Part shown: piece by piece, positions 16,064 through 24,907 of the stretch | How positions within the stretch are numbered: position 1 is the first letter of the stretch | How the letters are laid out: each line of letters opens with the position of its first letter | Origin: Micromonospora mirobrigensis | GTDB taxonomy: Bacteria > Actinomycetota > Actinomycetes > Mycobacteriales > Micromonosporaceae | NCBI RefSeq assembly: GCF_900091555.1 | Contig: NZ_FMCX01000003.1 | Span: forward strand, 558,001-622,000 | Direction: 5' to 3' | DNA length: 64,000 nucleotides | Notes under the pieces: generated by a model | Seen by the model: the letters and a program-made list of their open reading frames with translations, nothing else | What the model was told of the DNA's origin: nothing | Database searches by the model: none | Position numbers and translations under genes: made by a program

Positions 16064-18613
16064 ATGAGCGGCGGCGAACTGGTCGTCATCGGCAACGGCA
16101 TGGTCGGGCAGCGGTTCGTCGAGGCGCTGCGCGCCCGCGACACCGACCGGCACTGGCGGGTCACCGTGCTCGCCGAGGAGAGCCGGCCCGCGTACGACCG
16201 GGTGCGGCTGTCGGCGTTCTTCGACGGGGTGAGCGCCGAGGAGCTGAACCTGCACACCCCCGACGACGGGGTGGAGCTGCGCCTGGGCGAACCGGCCACC
16301 GGCATCGACCGGGCGCGGCGGGTGGTGACCACGGCGGTCGGTGAGCACCCGTACGACGCGCTGGTGCTGGCCACCGGGTCGTACCCCTTCGTGCCGCCGG
16401 TCGACGGCGCGGACCTGCCCGGCGTCTTCGTCTACCGGACGCTGGACGACCTGGAGGCGATCCGGGCGCACGCCGAGGGCCGGCGGACCGGCGCGGTGAT
16501 CGGTGGCGGCCTGCTCGGCCTGGAGGCGGCGAACGCGCTGCGGCTGCTGGGCCTGGCGACGGGAGTGGTCGAGTTCGCGCCCCGGCTGATGCCGGTGCAG
16601 GTCGACGAGGCCGGTGGGGCGATGCTGCGCCGCTACGTCGAGGAGTTGGGCGTCGGGACGTACCTCGGGGTGGCGACCACCGCGCTGCGGCCCGGCCCGG
16701 ACGGGACCGTGGGCGCGCTGGAACTCTCCGACGGCCGCACGGTCGACGCGGAGCTGGTGGTGGTGGCCGCCGGCATCCGGCCCCGCGACGAGCTGGCCCG
16801 GGCGGCCGGGCTGCCCGTCGGACCGCGCGGCGGGGTGCTGGTCGACGTGACCTGCCGGACCGTCGACGAGCGGATCTGGGCGGTCGGCGAGTGCGCGGCG
16901 GTGGACGGCACCTGCCACGGCCTGGTCGCCCCCGGGTACGCCACGGCCGAGGTGGTCGCCGACCGGCTGCTCGGCGGGTCGGCCACCTTCCCGGGGGCGG
17001 AGAGCGCCACCAAGCTCAAGCTGCTCGGGGTGGACGTGGCGTCGTTCGGCGACGCGCACGGCACCACCCCCGGCTGCCTGGACGTCACCTTCACCGACCC
17101 GGCCACCCGGTCGTACGCGAAGCTGGTCCTCTCCGACGACGCGCGGACGCTGCTGGGCGGCGTGCTGGTCGGGGACGCGAGCGCCTACCCGACGTTGCGG
17201 GCCAGCGTCGGCGGGCCGCTGCCCGCTCCCCCGCTGGCGCTGCTGGCCCCGGCCGGCGGCACGGGCGCCGGGGCCGGCGCCCTGCCGGCCACCGCTCAGG
17301 TCTGCTCCTGCAACGCGGTCACCCGCGCCGACGTCGATGCGGCGATCGCCGGCGGGGCGGCCGACGTGCCGACGCTCAAGGCCTGCACCCGGGCCGGCAC
17401 CAGCTGCGGATCCTGCGTGCCGATGCTGAAGCAGCTCCTCGACGCGGCCGGGGTGCGGCAGTCGACGGCGCTCTGCGAACACTTCGACGTCAGCCGGCAG
17501 GAACTCTTCGACATCGTCCGGGTCCGCGGCATCCGCACCTTCTCGCAGCTGATCGCCGAGCACGGGCGGGGCCGGGGCTGCGACATCTGCAAGCCGGTGG
17601 TCGCCTCGATCCTCGCCTCGCTCGGCACCGGCCACGTCCTCGACGGCGAGCAGGCCTCGTTGCAGGACACCAACGACCACTTCCTGGCCAACCTGCAACG
17701 CGACGGCAGCTACTCGGTGGTGCCCCGGATCCCCGGCGGTGAGATCACCCCGGAGAAGCTGATCGTGATCGGCGAGGTGGCCCGGGACTTCCGGCTCTAC
17801 ACCAAGATCACCGGTGGGCAGCGGATCGACCTGTTCGGCGCCCGCGTCGAGCAGCTGCCGCAGATCTGGCGCCGGCTGGTCGACGCCGGCTTCGAGTCCG
17901 GCCACGCGTACGGCAAGGCGCTGCGCACGGTGAAGTCCTGCGTCGGCGAGACCTGGTGCCGGTACGGGGTGCAGGATTCCGTCGGGCTGGCCGTCGCGCT
18001 GGAGCTGCGCTACCGGGGACTGCGCGCCCCGCACAAGCTCAAGTCGGCGGTCTCCGGCTGCGCCCGCGAGTGCGCCGAGGCGCGCAGCAAGGACTTCGGC
18101 ATCATCGCCACCGAGACCGGCTGGAACCTCTACCTCGGCGGCAACGGCGGCTTCCGCCCCCGGCACGCCGACCTCTTCGCCACTGATCTGTCCACAGCGG
18201 AACTCGTCACCCTCATCGACCGCTTCCTGATGTTCTATGTCCGCACCGCCGACCGGTTGCAGCGCACCGCCGCCTGGATCGAGGCGCTGGAGGGCGGCCT
18301 GGAGCATCTGCGGGCGGTGATCGTCGACGACTCGCTCGGGCTCTGCGCCGAACTCGACGCGGCGATGGCCCGGCACGTGGCCGGCTACTCCGACGAGTGG
18401 CGCGACGTCCTCGACGACCCGGAACGGCTGCGCCGGTTCACCTCCTTCGTCAACGCCCCGGACGTACCGGACCCGTCGATCAGCTTCGCGGTCGAACGCG
18501 GCCAGCCCATACCGGCCCGCGACTCCGCCGCACCGGCCGGCGGCTCCACCCCGGCCGGCGACGGACGCCGCCGGCAACCCGTCACGCTCGGCCTTCCGGA
18601 GGTACGCCGATGA
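16064..18613 (+). CDS. nirB: NAD(P)H-dependent nitrite reductase large subunit
   Basis: An 849-residue cytosolic sirohaem nitrite reductase making ammonium. The order is an FAD/NAD(P)H domain (GNGMVG at 10-15, GGGLLGLEAANAL near 150), a first BFD domain (VCSCNAV from C414), a second BFD-like stretch (CEHFDVSRQELF ... GRGCDICKP), then the sulfite/nitrite reductase half-domains. The [4Fe-4S]/sirohaem ligands are C626 and C632 (SCVGETWC) and C666 and C670 (GCAREC). ATG 16064 has GGAGG eight bases upstream; an ATG at 16034 lacks one. It follows nasC closely and overlaps nirD by ATGA. Confidence 0.95.
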   Translation: MSGGELVVIGNGMVGQRFVEALRARDTDRHWRVTVLAEESRPAYDRVRLSAFFDGVSAEELNLHTPDDGVELRLGEPATGIDRARRVVTTAVGEHPYDALVLATGSYPFVPPVDGADLPGVFVYRTLDDLEAIRAHAEGRRTGAVIGGGLLGLEAANALRLLGLATGVVEFAPRLMPVQVDEAGGAMLRRYVEELGVGTYLGVATTALRPGPDGTVGALELSDGRTVDAELVVVAAGIRPRDELARAAGLPVGPRGGVLVDVTCRTVDERIWAVGECAAVDGTCHGLVAPGYATAEVVADRLLGGSATFPGAESATKLKLLGVDVASFGDAHGTTPGCLDVTFTDPATRSYAKLVLSDDARTLLGGVLVGDASAYPTLRASVGGPLPAPPLALLAPAGGTGAGAGALPATAQVCSCNAVTRADVDAAIAGGAADVPTLKACTRAGTSCGSCVPMLKQLLDAAGVRQSTALCEHFDVSRQELFDIVRVRGIRTFSQLIAEHGRGRGCDICKPVVASILASLGTGHVLDGEQASLQDTNDHFLANLQRDGSYSVVPRIPGGEITPEKLIVIGEVARDFRLYTKITGGQRIDLFGARVEQLPQIWRRLVDAGFESGHAYGKALRTVKSCVGETWCRYGVQDSVGLAVALELRYRGLRAPHKLKSAVSGCARECAEARSKDFGIIATETGWNLYLGGNGGFRPRHADLFATDLSTAELVTLIDRFLMFYVRTADRLQRTAAWIEALEGGLEHLRAVIVDDSLGLCAELDAAMARHVAGYSDEWRDVLDDPERLRRFTSFVNAPDVPDPSISFAVERGQPIPARDSAAPAGGSTPAGDGRRRQPVTLGLPEVRR

Positions 18614-18957
18614 ACCCGACCAGCACCCTCGACTGGACCGCCGTCTGCCAGCTGCACCGGCTCGACCCCGACCGGGGGGCCGCCGCTCTGGTCGACGGCG
18701 TGCAGGTGGCCCTCTTCCGCACCGGCGACGACCTGTACGCCGTGGACAACCTCGACCCGGTCGGCGGCGCGTACGTCATGTCCCGCGGCATCGTGGGCAG
18801 CCGGGCCGGCGTACCGACCGTCGCCTCCCCCCTGCACAAGCAGGTCTACGACCTGCGCACCGGACGCTGCCTGGAACGGCCCGACGTGTCGCTGCGCCGG
18901 CACGACGTCCGGTGCCGGGACGGACTGGTCGAGGTGCGGTTGCGGCCGGCGGACTGA
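18610..18957 (+). CDS. nirD: Nitrite reductase small subunit
   Basis: A 115-residue Rieske-fold partner of NirB. It has the AVDNLDPVGGAYVMSRGIV core and SPLHKQVYDLRTGRCL, and as usual for NirD the iron-sulphur ligands of true Rieske proteins are missing, so it acts structurally. The ATG overlaps the nirB stop (ATGA), and the stop overlaps the start of the next gene by one base (TGATG). NirBD stoichiometry is presumably set by this coupling. Confidence 0.93.
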   Translation: MNPTSTLDWTAVCQLHRLDPDRGAAALVDGVQVALFRTGDDLYAVDNLDPVGGAYVMSRGIVGSRAGVPTVASPLHKQVYDLRTGRCLERPDVSLRRHDVRCRDGLVEVRLRPAD

Positions 18958-20045
18958 TGGCCGACGAACTGGCCGGCTTCACCGTCGGGGTGACCGCCGA
19001 CCGGCGGCGCGACGAGCTGGCCGCGCTGCTGGAGCGGCGCGGCGCCCGGGTGGTGCTCGCCCCCGCGCTGCGGATCGTTCCGCTGGCCGACGACACGGAC
19101 CTGCGCGAGGCCACCCGGGCCTGCCTGGACCGGCCGCCGGACGTCCTGATGGCGAACACCGGCATCGGCATGCGCGGCTGGCTGGAGGCCGCCGAGGGCT
19201 GGGGGCTGGCCGAGCCGCTGCGCGGCGTGCTCGGCGGGGCGTACGTGGTGGCCCGAGGGCCCAAGGCGCGGGGCGCCATCCGGGCCGCCGGCCTGCACGA
19301 CCACTGGTCCCCGGAGTCGGAGAGCTGCGAGGAGGTGGTCGAGCACCTCTGCCGGCGTGGGGTCGCCGGGCAGGTCGTCGCCATGCAGCTGCACGGCGAC
19401 CGCCAACCCGAGTGCACCGAGGCGCTGGAGTCCGCCGGGGCCACCGTGATCGAGGTGCCCGTCTACCGCTGGGCGCCACCGACCGACCCGGCCCCGCTGC
19501 ACCGGCTCATCGACCTGGTCGCCGGCCGGCTGGTCGACGCGGTCACCTTCACCTCCGCCCCGGCCGCCGAGGCGCTGCTGCGGGCCGCCGGTGACCGGAC
19601 CGAGACGGTGCTGGCCGCGCTCCGCGGTGACGTACTGGCCAGCTGCGTCGGCGCGGTCACCGCCGAACCCCTGGTCCGCCGGGGCGTGCCGGTGAGCGCG
19701 CCGGGCCGGGCCCGGCTGGGCGCGCTGGTCCGCACCATCGTCGACGAGCTGCCCCGCCGGACGACCACGGTGAAGGCCGCCGGGCACCTGCTCACGCTGC
19801 GCGGGCACGCCGCCGTCGTCGACGGCGAACTGCGTCCGCTCGCCCCCGCCCCGATGGCGGTGCTCCGGGCGCTGGCCCGGGCGCCGGGCAAGGTGCTCTC
19901 CCGCACCGCGCTGCTGCGTACCCTGCCCCGCGGGGCCGACGAGCACGCCGTGGAGATGGCGGTGGCCCGGCTCCGCGTCGGCCTGCACGCCCCCCGGGTG
20001 GTGCAGACCGTCGTCAAGCGCGGCTACCGCCTGCGGGTGGAGTGA
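18957..20045 (+). CDS. hemD: HemD-like uroporphyrinogen-III synthase fused to winged-helix DNA-binding domain
   Basis: A 362-residue two-domain protein. Residues about 1-255 match uroporphyrinogen-III synthase, which closes hydroxymethylbilane to the ring precursor of haem and sirohaem (FTVGVTADRRRDELAALL, VLMANTGIGMRGWL, DAVTFTSAPAAEALL). The last ~85 residues form an OmpR-type winged helix (PMAVLRALARAPGKVLSR, VEMAVARLRVGL, VVQTVVKRGYRLRVE). Actinobacteria have relatives near nir genes. It may supply or sense the sirohaem path for NirB, or act purely as a regulator. The ATG at 18957 shares a base with the nirD stop. Copy B of the repeat begins two bases after its stop. Confidence 0.83.
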   Translation: MADELAGFTVGVTADRRRDELAALLERRGARVVLAPALRIVPLADDTDLREATRACLDRPPDVLMANTGIGMRGWLEAAEGWGLAEPLRGVLGGAYVVARGPKARGAIRAAGLHDHWSPESESCEEVVEHLCRRGVAGQVVAMQLHGDRQPECTEALESAGATVIEVPVYRWAPPTDPAPLHRLIDLVAGRLVDAVTFTSAPAAEALLRAAGDRTETVLAALRGDVLASCVGAVTAEPLVRRGVPVSAPGRARLGALVRTIVDELPRRTTTVKAAGHLLTLRGHAAVVDGELRPLAPAPMAVLRALARAPGKVLSRTALLRTLPRGADEHAVEMAVARLRVGLHAPRVVQTVVKRGYRLRVE

Positions 20046-20047
20046 AA

Positions 20048-20100
20048 GCAGGGGCCCCCTGTTAACGCCTCCGGTATGGCAGGGGCCCCTTCTTAACACC
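20048..20100 (+). repeat. 53-base paired repeat, copy B (convergent intergenic)
   Basis: Same 31+22 layout as copies A and C: first unit 20048-20078, second 20079-20100. It lies between the stops of hemD (plus) and cvnD (minus), where its GGGGCCCC cores and TTAAC words could fold as a terminator. The second unit carries CCCCTT rather than CCCCCT. Confidence 0.9.
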
Positions 20101-20121
20101 GCGCCTGCGCGGGGGGACGCC

Positions 20122-20748
20122 TCAGCCGACCGGGGCCGGGTAGCCGCGACCCTGCTCGGACTGCAGCCGCATCATGGCGTGCTCGACCACGGTCACCAGC
20201 ACCCGCTTCACCGACTCCCGGCGCCGGGCGTCGATCATCACCAGCGGGACGTCGGGGGAGATCGCCAGGGCCTCCCGCACCTCGTCCAGCTCGTACTGCG
20301 GGGCGCCGTCGAAGTGGTTGAGCGCCACCACGTACGGCAGGTTCCGGTTCTCGAAGTAGTCCAGCGCGGCGAACGCGTCGGCGATCCGGCGGGTGTCGAC
20401 CAGCACGGCGGCGCCCACCGCACCCCGGATGATCTCGTCCCACATGAACCAGAAGCGGGTCTGTCCGGGCGTGCCGAAGAGGTACAGGATCAGGTCCTGC
20501 GCCATGGTGATCCGGCCGAAGTCCATGGCGACCGTGGTGGTCTCCTTGCCGGGCACCTTCGACGGGTCGTCGATGCCGATGCCGGCGGAGGTCATCAGGG
20601 CCTCGGTGGTCAGCGGGGTGATCTCGGAGATCGCGCCGACCAGGGTCGTCTTGCCCACGCCGAAGCCGCCCGCGATCACGATCTTCGCGGAGACGATTCC
20701 CCGGTTCCGACCGGCCGCGGGGGCGGGGTCATAGCCTGCGAAGTCCAC
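20122..20748 (-). CDS. cvnD: Conservon small GTPase
   Basis: A 208-residue Ras-like GTP-binding protein, the D member of actinobacterial conservons. P-loop GGFGVGKTT is at residues 27-35, switch II is FGTPGQTRFWFMW, and the base-specificity motif is LNHFD in place of NKxD, which is usual for this family. The N-terminal ~20 residues overlap the end of cvnC by 20 bases. Conservon GTPases work with the kinase-like CvnA and the roadblock CvnB at the membrane and influence development and secondary metabolism in Streptomyces. Role here is inferred from family. Confidence 0.93.
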   Translation of the reverse strand: MDFAGYDPAPAAGRNRGIVSAKIVIAGGFGVGKTTLVGAISEITPLTTEALMTSAGIGIDDPSKVPGKETTTVAMDFGRITMAQDLILYLFGTPGQTRFWFMWDEIIRGAVGAAVLVDTRRIADAFAALDYFENRNLPYVVALNHFDGAPQYELDEVREALAISPDVPLVMIDARRRESVKRVLVTVVEHAMMRLQSEQGRGYPAPVG

Positions 20749-21094
20749 TTAGCACCCTTCCAAGGATCTCCATCCGCTCGTCGAACCCCTCGGCCGGAGC
20801 GGCAGTGTGTAGCGTCAGCAGGCCCTCGGCCACCATGTCGGCGACCAGCACCCGGGTGACCCCCAACGGCATCCGGGTGTACGCGGCGATCTCCGCCAGC
20901 GACTGTGCCCGGCCCTCGCAGACCGTGGCGATGCGGTGCTTGTCGTGCCCGGCGAACCGCGACTCGACGACCGAGGTGGGGCTTGCGGTCAGCACCGCCT
21001 CGATGGCGATCTCCATCCGAGCCTCGGTACGGCCCCGGGTGACCGCGTACGGCCGCACCAGCGCGCCCCGCGGGTCTTCACGCCGCTGGTCCAT
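20729..21094 (-). CDS. cvnC: Conservon DUF742 protein
   Basis: A 121-residue DUF742 protein with a winged-helix-like fold (VRPYAVTRGRTEA, CEGRAQSLAEIAAYTRMPLGV, VLVADMVAEGLL). DUF742 proteins are the C members of conservons and may bind DNA or the partner GTPase. The gene overlaps cvnD by 20 bases and follows cvnB after 55 bases. Start ATG 21094 is the natural first codon. Confidence 0.92.
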   Translation of the reverse strand: MDQRREDPRGALVRPYAVTRGRTEARMEIAIEAVLTASPTSVVESRFAGHDKHRIATVCEGRAQSLAEIAAYTRMPLGVTRVLVADMVAEGLLTLHTAAPAEGFDERMEILGRVLSGLRRL

Positions 21095-21149
21095 CTCGCG
21101 ATCACCTCCTCCCGACCGGAGCCTGCCGGCGCCGGATCAACCCGTCCGT

Positions 21150-21557
21150 CTACGAGCGCACCGCGTCGCGGGGCAGCGGCACCAGGGCGGCGCCGACCCG
21201 TTCCACCAGCAACGCCATCTCGTACCCGACCTGACCCACGTCGCAGCTGCGGGCGGCGAGCACCGCCATCGACGAGCCGTCGCTGATCGACATGAGGAAC
21301 AGATAGCCGCTGTCCATCTCGATCACCGTCTGGAGCACCCCGCCGGCGCTGAACATCCGGGCCGCGCCCTCGGTGAGGCTCACCACCCCGGAGGTGATCG
21401 CGGCCAGCTGGTCGGCGCGGTCCTGCGGCAGGTCCCGGGACGAGGCCAGCAGCAGCCCGTCCGCGGAGACCGCCACCACGTGCGCGATCCCCGCGACGCT
21501 GTCGGCGAAGTTGGTGAGCAGCCAACCCATGTCCTGCATCGCTGCGGGCCTGTTCAT
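21150..21557 (-). CDS. cvnB: Conservon roadblock/LC7 protein
   Basis: A 135-residue roadblock/LC7-domain protein (LLTNFADSVAGIAHVVAVSADGLLLASS, seen as FADSVAGIAHVVAVSADG, then AAITSGVVSLTEGAA and YLFLMSISDGSSMAVLA). Such proteins act as GTPase-associated regulators, the B member of conservons. The ATG overlaps the cvnA stop by four bases. Expected partners are CvnA and CvnD. Confidence 0.93.
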   Translation of the reverse strand: MNRPAAMQDMGWLLTNFADSVAGIAHVVAVSADGLLLASSRDLPQDRADQLAAITSGVVSLTEGAARMFSAGGVLQTVIEMDSGYLFLMSISDGSSMAVLAARSCDVGQVGYEMALLVERVGAALVPLPRDAVRS

Positions 21558-24500
21558 CGAGTCGTCTCCTTGGTGGGGGTGCTGTTCAGGTCCGCCCCGG
21601 CCGACCGCCCGCGCTGCACGCCGCGGTGGTAGGCCGACAACAGGCCGCGTACCTCGTCGGGGGTGCGCCGGGTACGGTCCCGGCCACCCTTCTCCTCGAT
21701 GCCGCCGGGCACCAGTTGCGCCTGGGGTACCCGCTTGGGCAGCCCGGACCGGGTCGTGCCGGCGGCCGCGGGAGCGGCCGCCTTCGACGCCCGGGTCCAG
21801 CCGTCGTCGGCTGCGGTACGCCAGGCCTCCGGCTCGACCAGCGGCGGGGGTTCGGACCCCGCGGCCGGCTCCTCGGCGCTCACCGCCGGCTCCGGCGCCG
21901 AGTAGGCGGGCGGCGCGGAGACCGACAGGCCCTCGGACACCGACGCTGCCGGCTCGACCGGTGGCGCCGTGGGCGTCGCCGACTCGGCCGGGGCGACCGG
22001 TACGGCGGCGGGCGGGACCGCGGCGGGTGGGACGTACGGCGGCGGGGGTGGCGCGGCGGCCACCGGCGGCGCCGGTGCCACGGGCGGTGCCGGTGCCACC
22101 GGCGGCGCGGCGGCGGCCGGGGGCGCGGCGGCGGCCGGGGGCGCCGGGACCGGTTCCCGCCGAGGCAGGGCCGGCCGCTCCTCGTCGAAGCGCGGCCGGG
22201 TGAAGATGGCCGTGGCGTCGTTGCCGTGGGACCGGAACCAGACCGCCTCCATCTCCCGGAAGATCGGCGAGTCGGCCGGACGGTCCGGGCGGGCGATCAG
22301 CGGCGCCGCGGAGGCGGCGACCGCCGGCGGTGCCGGCGGGGCCACCGGGAACGGCGGCGGCGCGACGGGCGGCAGCGGAACCGGCGGCGGCGACGTGCCG
22401 GCGGTCGGGGACGTGCCGGCCGTCGGACCGCCGGACAGCAGCGACCCGGCCGACTCTGCCTCGCCCCGGCGGGGCAGCGACCCGGCCGCCCCCGCGCTCG
22501 GGGTGAACATCGACGGAGTGGAGACCGGAGCCGCCGGCTGCGCGGAGAAGGGCGCCGCGGACACCGGCTGCGCGGAGAACGGCTGCGCCGACACCGGGGC
22601 CCCCGACACCGGCCGCGCGGAGAACGGCTGCGCGGAGTAGGGCGCCGCGGACATCGGCTGCGCCGAGACCGGGGCACCCGACATCGGCTGCGCCGAGAAG
22701 GGCGCGGCCGACACCGGCGCGGCGCCGGCGGCCCGCACGTCGGAGGCGAGGTCGCGGGCGTCGGCCGGCCCCTGCCAGACCGCCGGCGCGGGCACCGAGG
22801 TGCGCCAGGCGTCGGAGAGCGTCGCCGTACGGCCCGCCACCGGAGCCTCGCCGAGCCCGGCCGGGGCGTACGGGCCGGGCTCGGTGCCCAGCGACGGCCG
22901 GTTACGGGTCGGCAGCGGCTCCGGACCGGAGTCGGCCGGCAGCACCACCGTGGCGTTCGGCAGGGTCACCTGTGCCACCGTGCCGCCGTCGGCGTTGCGG
23001 CGCAGCTCGACCCGGATGCCGTACCGGCTGGCGAGCCGGCTCACCACGGCGAGACCCATCAGCCGGAACGCGGAGACGTCGACCGTCGGCGGGGCGGCCA
23101 GCCGGCGGTTGAGCGAGTCCAGCTGCTCGTCGCTCAGCCCGAGACCCCGGTCCTCCACCTGGATCAGCACGTAGTCCCGGATCCGCCGGGCGTCGGCGAG
23201 CACCGTGGTGTTCGGCGGGGAGAACCGGGTCGCGTTGTCGAGCAGCTCGGCCACGAGCCGGACCACGTCGTTGACCGCATTGGCCACGATCGAGATGTCC
23301 GTGTCGATGCTGCCGAACTCGATCCGGTTGTACTGCTCCACCTCGGACTGCGCCGCTCGCAGCACGTCCACCAGGAGGGCGTCGTCGCGCCGGGGTGAGC
23401 CGGTGTCCGCGCCGGCGAGCACCAGCAGGTTCTCGTCGTTGCGGCGCATCCGGGTCGCCAGGTGGTCGAGTTCGAAGAGCTGCGCGAGCCGCTTCGGGTC
23501 CTCCTCGGCGCGCTCGATCGCGTCCAGCTCGCCGATCATCCGGTCCACCAGGGTCTGACTGCGGCGGGCCAGGTTGAGGAACATCGTCGAAACGCTGGTA
23601 CGCAGCGCGGCCTGCTCGGCCGCGACCCGGACCGCCTCCCGGTGCACCACGTTGAAGGCGAGGGCGACCTGGCCGACCTCGTCCCGGTTGGTGATCTGGA
23701 TCGGGTCGCGTACCTCGCGGACGATCTCCTCGACCTGACTGTCGCCGACGCTGCCCATGTTCTGGAGGCGGCTCACCGCCTCGGGCAGGTCGTGGTTCGC
23801 CACCGCGAGGGCGCCCTCCCGCAGCCGCCGCAGCGAGAAGTTCAGCGACCGGGCGAGCACCACCGCCAGGGTGATCGCGACGAGGAGGCTGAGCAGCACG
23901 AGCACCGACTCGATGGCGGCCTGCCGGGTGGCGTCGACCCGGGCGCTCTCGGCGTCGGCCAGCAGCCGGTCCTGGAGCTCCACCTCGGCCTTGCGCATCA
24001 GGGCGTCGACGGCGCCGATCGCGGTGGCGGCGTCGGAGGCCTGGACCACGGGCCGCTTGCCGATCGAGCGGCTGATGTCGGCGGCGGCCAGGTCGGCGCG
24101 GCGGACCGGGTCGCCGGTCACCGTACGGGAGACGATGTCGCGTTGCGCCTGGTCGGCGGCCTCGGAGAAGGTGAGCTGAGCGTCGTTGCGCTGGGCCAGG
24201 GTCGACACGAAGGCGAAGTAGTCGGCCTCGGTCAACCGCCCCCGGGACAGCGCGGAGAAGGCGACCGCCTCCTGCTCGGCGACCGCGGCCCGGGCCCGCC
24301 CGTACGCCGCCACCGCCCGCCGGCTCTCGGCGCCACTCTCCTCGGGGGCCGCCTGGGACAGCGCATCGCCGTACCGGCTCAGCTCGCCGAGCACGTCGGC
24401 GTACCGCTCGGTGGCGTCACCGGCCGCCGACTGCTGACGGCCGAGCGCCTGCCGCCGGACGTCGGGCAACGTGTCCAACCGCTTGTCGATCTCGGCGAGC

Positions 24501-24907
24501 AGGTCCCGGACGGCCGCCGGCGGCTCGTCGAGCCCCTCGCGTCCGGTCCGGTACGTGGTGATCCGCTCGTCGGTCGCCCGGAACAGCTTGCGGTACTCGT
24601 CGGGGCGGCTGCGCGGGTCGGCGAGGAAGGAGACCGCGGCCATCCGCTCGGCGTGCAGGTCCTCGGCCAGCCGGGAGACGTCGATGGAGATCGCGGTCAT
24701 CGACCGGATCCGGGTCGCGTCCTCGGCGCCGGCGGCGACGGTGACCAGGCGGACCGTGGCGAGCGCGATCACCGCCGCGATCGGCACGACGAGGATCAGC
24801 GCCAGCTTCGTCCGGATCCGGGCGTCGCGCAGCCGGGGCAGCCCGCGACGACGGCTGAGCTGGCCGGGGCCACCGCTTTCGGGCAGGGTGGAAGGTCCGG
24901 TGCTCAC
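21554..24907 (-). CDS. cvnA: Conservon nitrate-sensor-type histidine kinase with repetitive tail
   Basis: An 1117-residue membrane kinase. TM1 is at about residues 35-55, an extracellular NIT-type helical sensor spans roughly 60-330, TM2 is at about 330-354, and HAMP follows. The dimerisation helix carries H482 in FELDHLATRMRR, and the ATPase has the N-box ELLDNATRFSPPNT and G-box EDRGLGL. From about residue 660 the tail is Pro/Ala-rich and disordered, including twelve pentapeptide repeats P-[FMVY]-S-[AG]-[AQR]. Extended tails are common in CvnA. It heads the cvnABCD operon. The NIT domain suggests nitrate/nitrite sensing near the nas/nir genes, but no residue proves it. Confidence 0.9.
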   Translation of the reverse strand: MSTGPSTLPESGGPGQLSRRRGLPRLRDARIRTKLALILVVPIAAVIALATVRLVTVAAGAEDATRIRSMTAISIDVSRLAEDLHAERMAAVSFLADPRSRPDEYRKLFRATDERITTYRTGREGLDEPPAAVRDLLAEIDKRLDTLPDVRRQALGRQQSAAGDATERYADVLGELSRYGDALSQAAPEESGAESRRAVAAYGRARAAVAEQEAVAFSALSRGRLTEADYFAFVSTLAQRNDAQLTFSEAADQAQRDIVSRTVTGDPVRRADLAAADISRSIGKRPVVQASDAATAIGAVDALMRKAEVELQDRLLADAESARVDATRQAAIESVLVLLSLLVAITLAVVLARSLNFSLRRLREGALAVANHDLPEAVSRLQNMGSVGDSQVEEIVREVRDPIQITNRDEVGQVALAFNVVHREAVRVAAEQAALRTSVSTMFLNLARRSQTLVDRMIGELDAIERAEEDPKRLAQLFELDHLATRMRRNDENLLVLAGADTGSPRRDDALLVDVLRAAQSEVEQYNRIEFGSIDTDISIVANAVNDVVRLVAELLDNATRFSPPNTTVLADARRIRDYVLIQVEDRGLGLSDEQLDSLNRRLAAPPTVDVSAFRLMGLAVVSRLASRYGIRVELRRNADGGTVAQVTLPNATVVLPADSGPEPLPTRNRPSLGTEPGPYAPAGLGEAPVAGRTATLSDAWRTSVPAPAVWQGPADARDLASDVRAAGAAPVSAAPFSAQPMSGAPVSAQPMSAAPYSAQPFSARPVSGAPVSAQPFSAQPVSAAPFSAQPAAPVSTPSMFTPSAGAAGSLPRRGEAESAGSLLSGGPTAGTSPTAGTSPPPVPLPPVAPPPFPVAPPAPPAVAASAAPLIARPDRPADSPIFREMEAVWFRSHGNDATAIFTRPRFDEERPALPRREPVPAPPAAAAPPAAAAPPVAPAPPVAPAPPVAAAPPPPPYVPPAAVPPAAVPVAPAESATPTAPPVEPAASVSEGLSVSAPPAYSAPEPAVSAEEPAAGSEPPPLVEPEAWRTAADDGWTRASKAAAPAAAGTTRSGLPKRVPQAQLVPGGIEEKGGRDRTRRTPDEVRGLLSAYHRGVQRGRSAGADLNSTPTKETTR
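22538..22717 (-). repeat. Pentapeptide-coding tandem repeat in cvnA
   Basis: Twelve consecutive 15-base units coding for P-[FMVY]-S-[AG]-[AQR]. Units vary mainly at the second and last codons, so the array seems to be kept at protein level. It lies in the presumed cytoplasmic disordered tail. Confidence 0.85.

Noticed and set aside
20048..20100. Repeat copy B explained only as an ordinary terminator
   Set aside because: It may terminate transcription, but the same 53-base layout also occurs inside a coding region (nasA) and inside an operon, so terminator function cannot explain it.
22538..22717. CRISPR-like short repeats
   Set aside because: The 15-base units are contiguous, without spacers, and code for a regular pentapeptide in cvnA.
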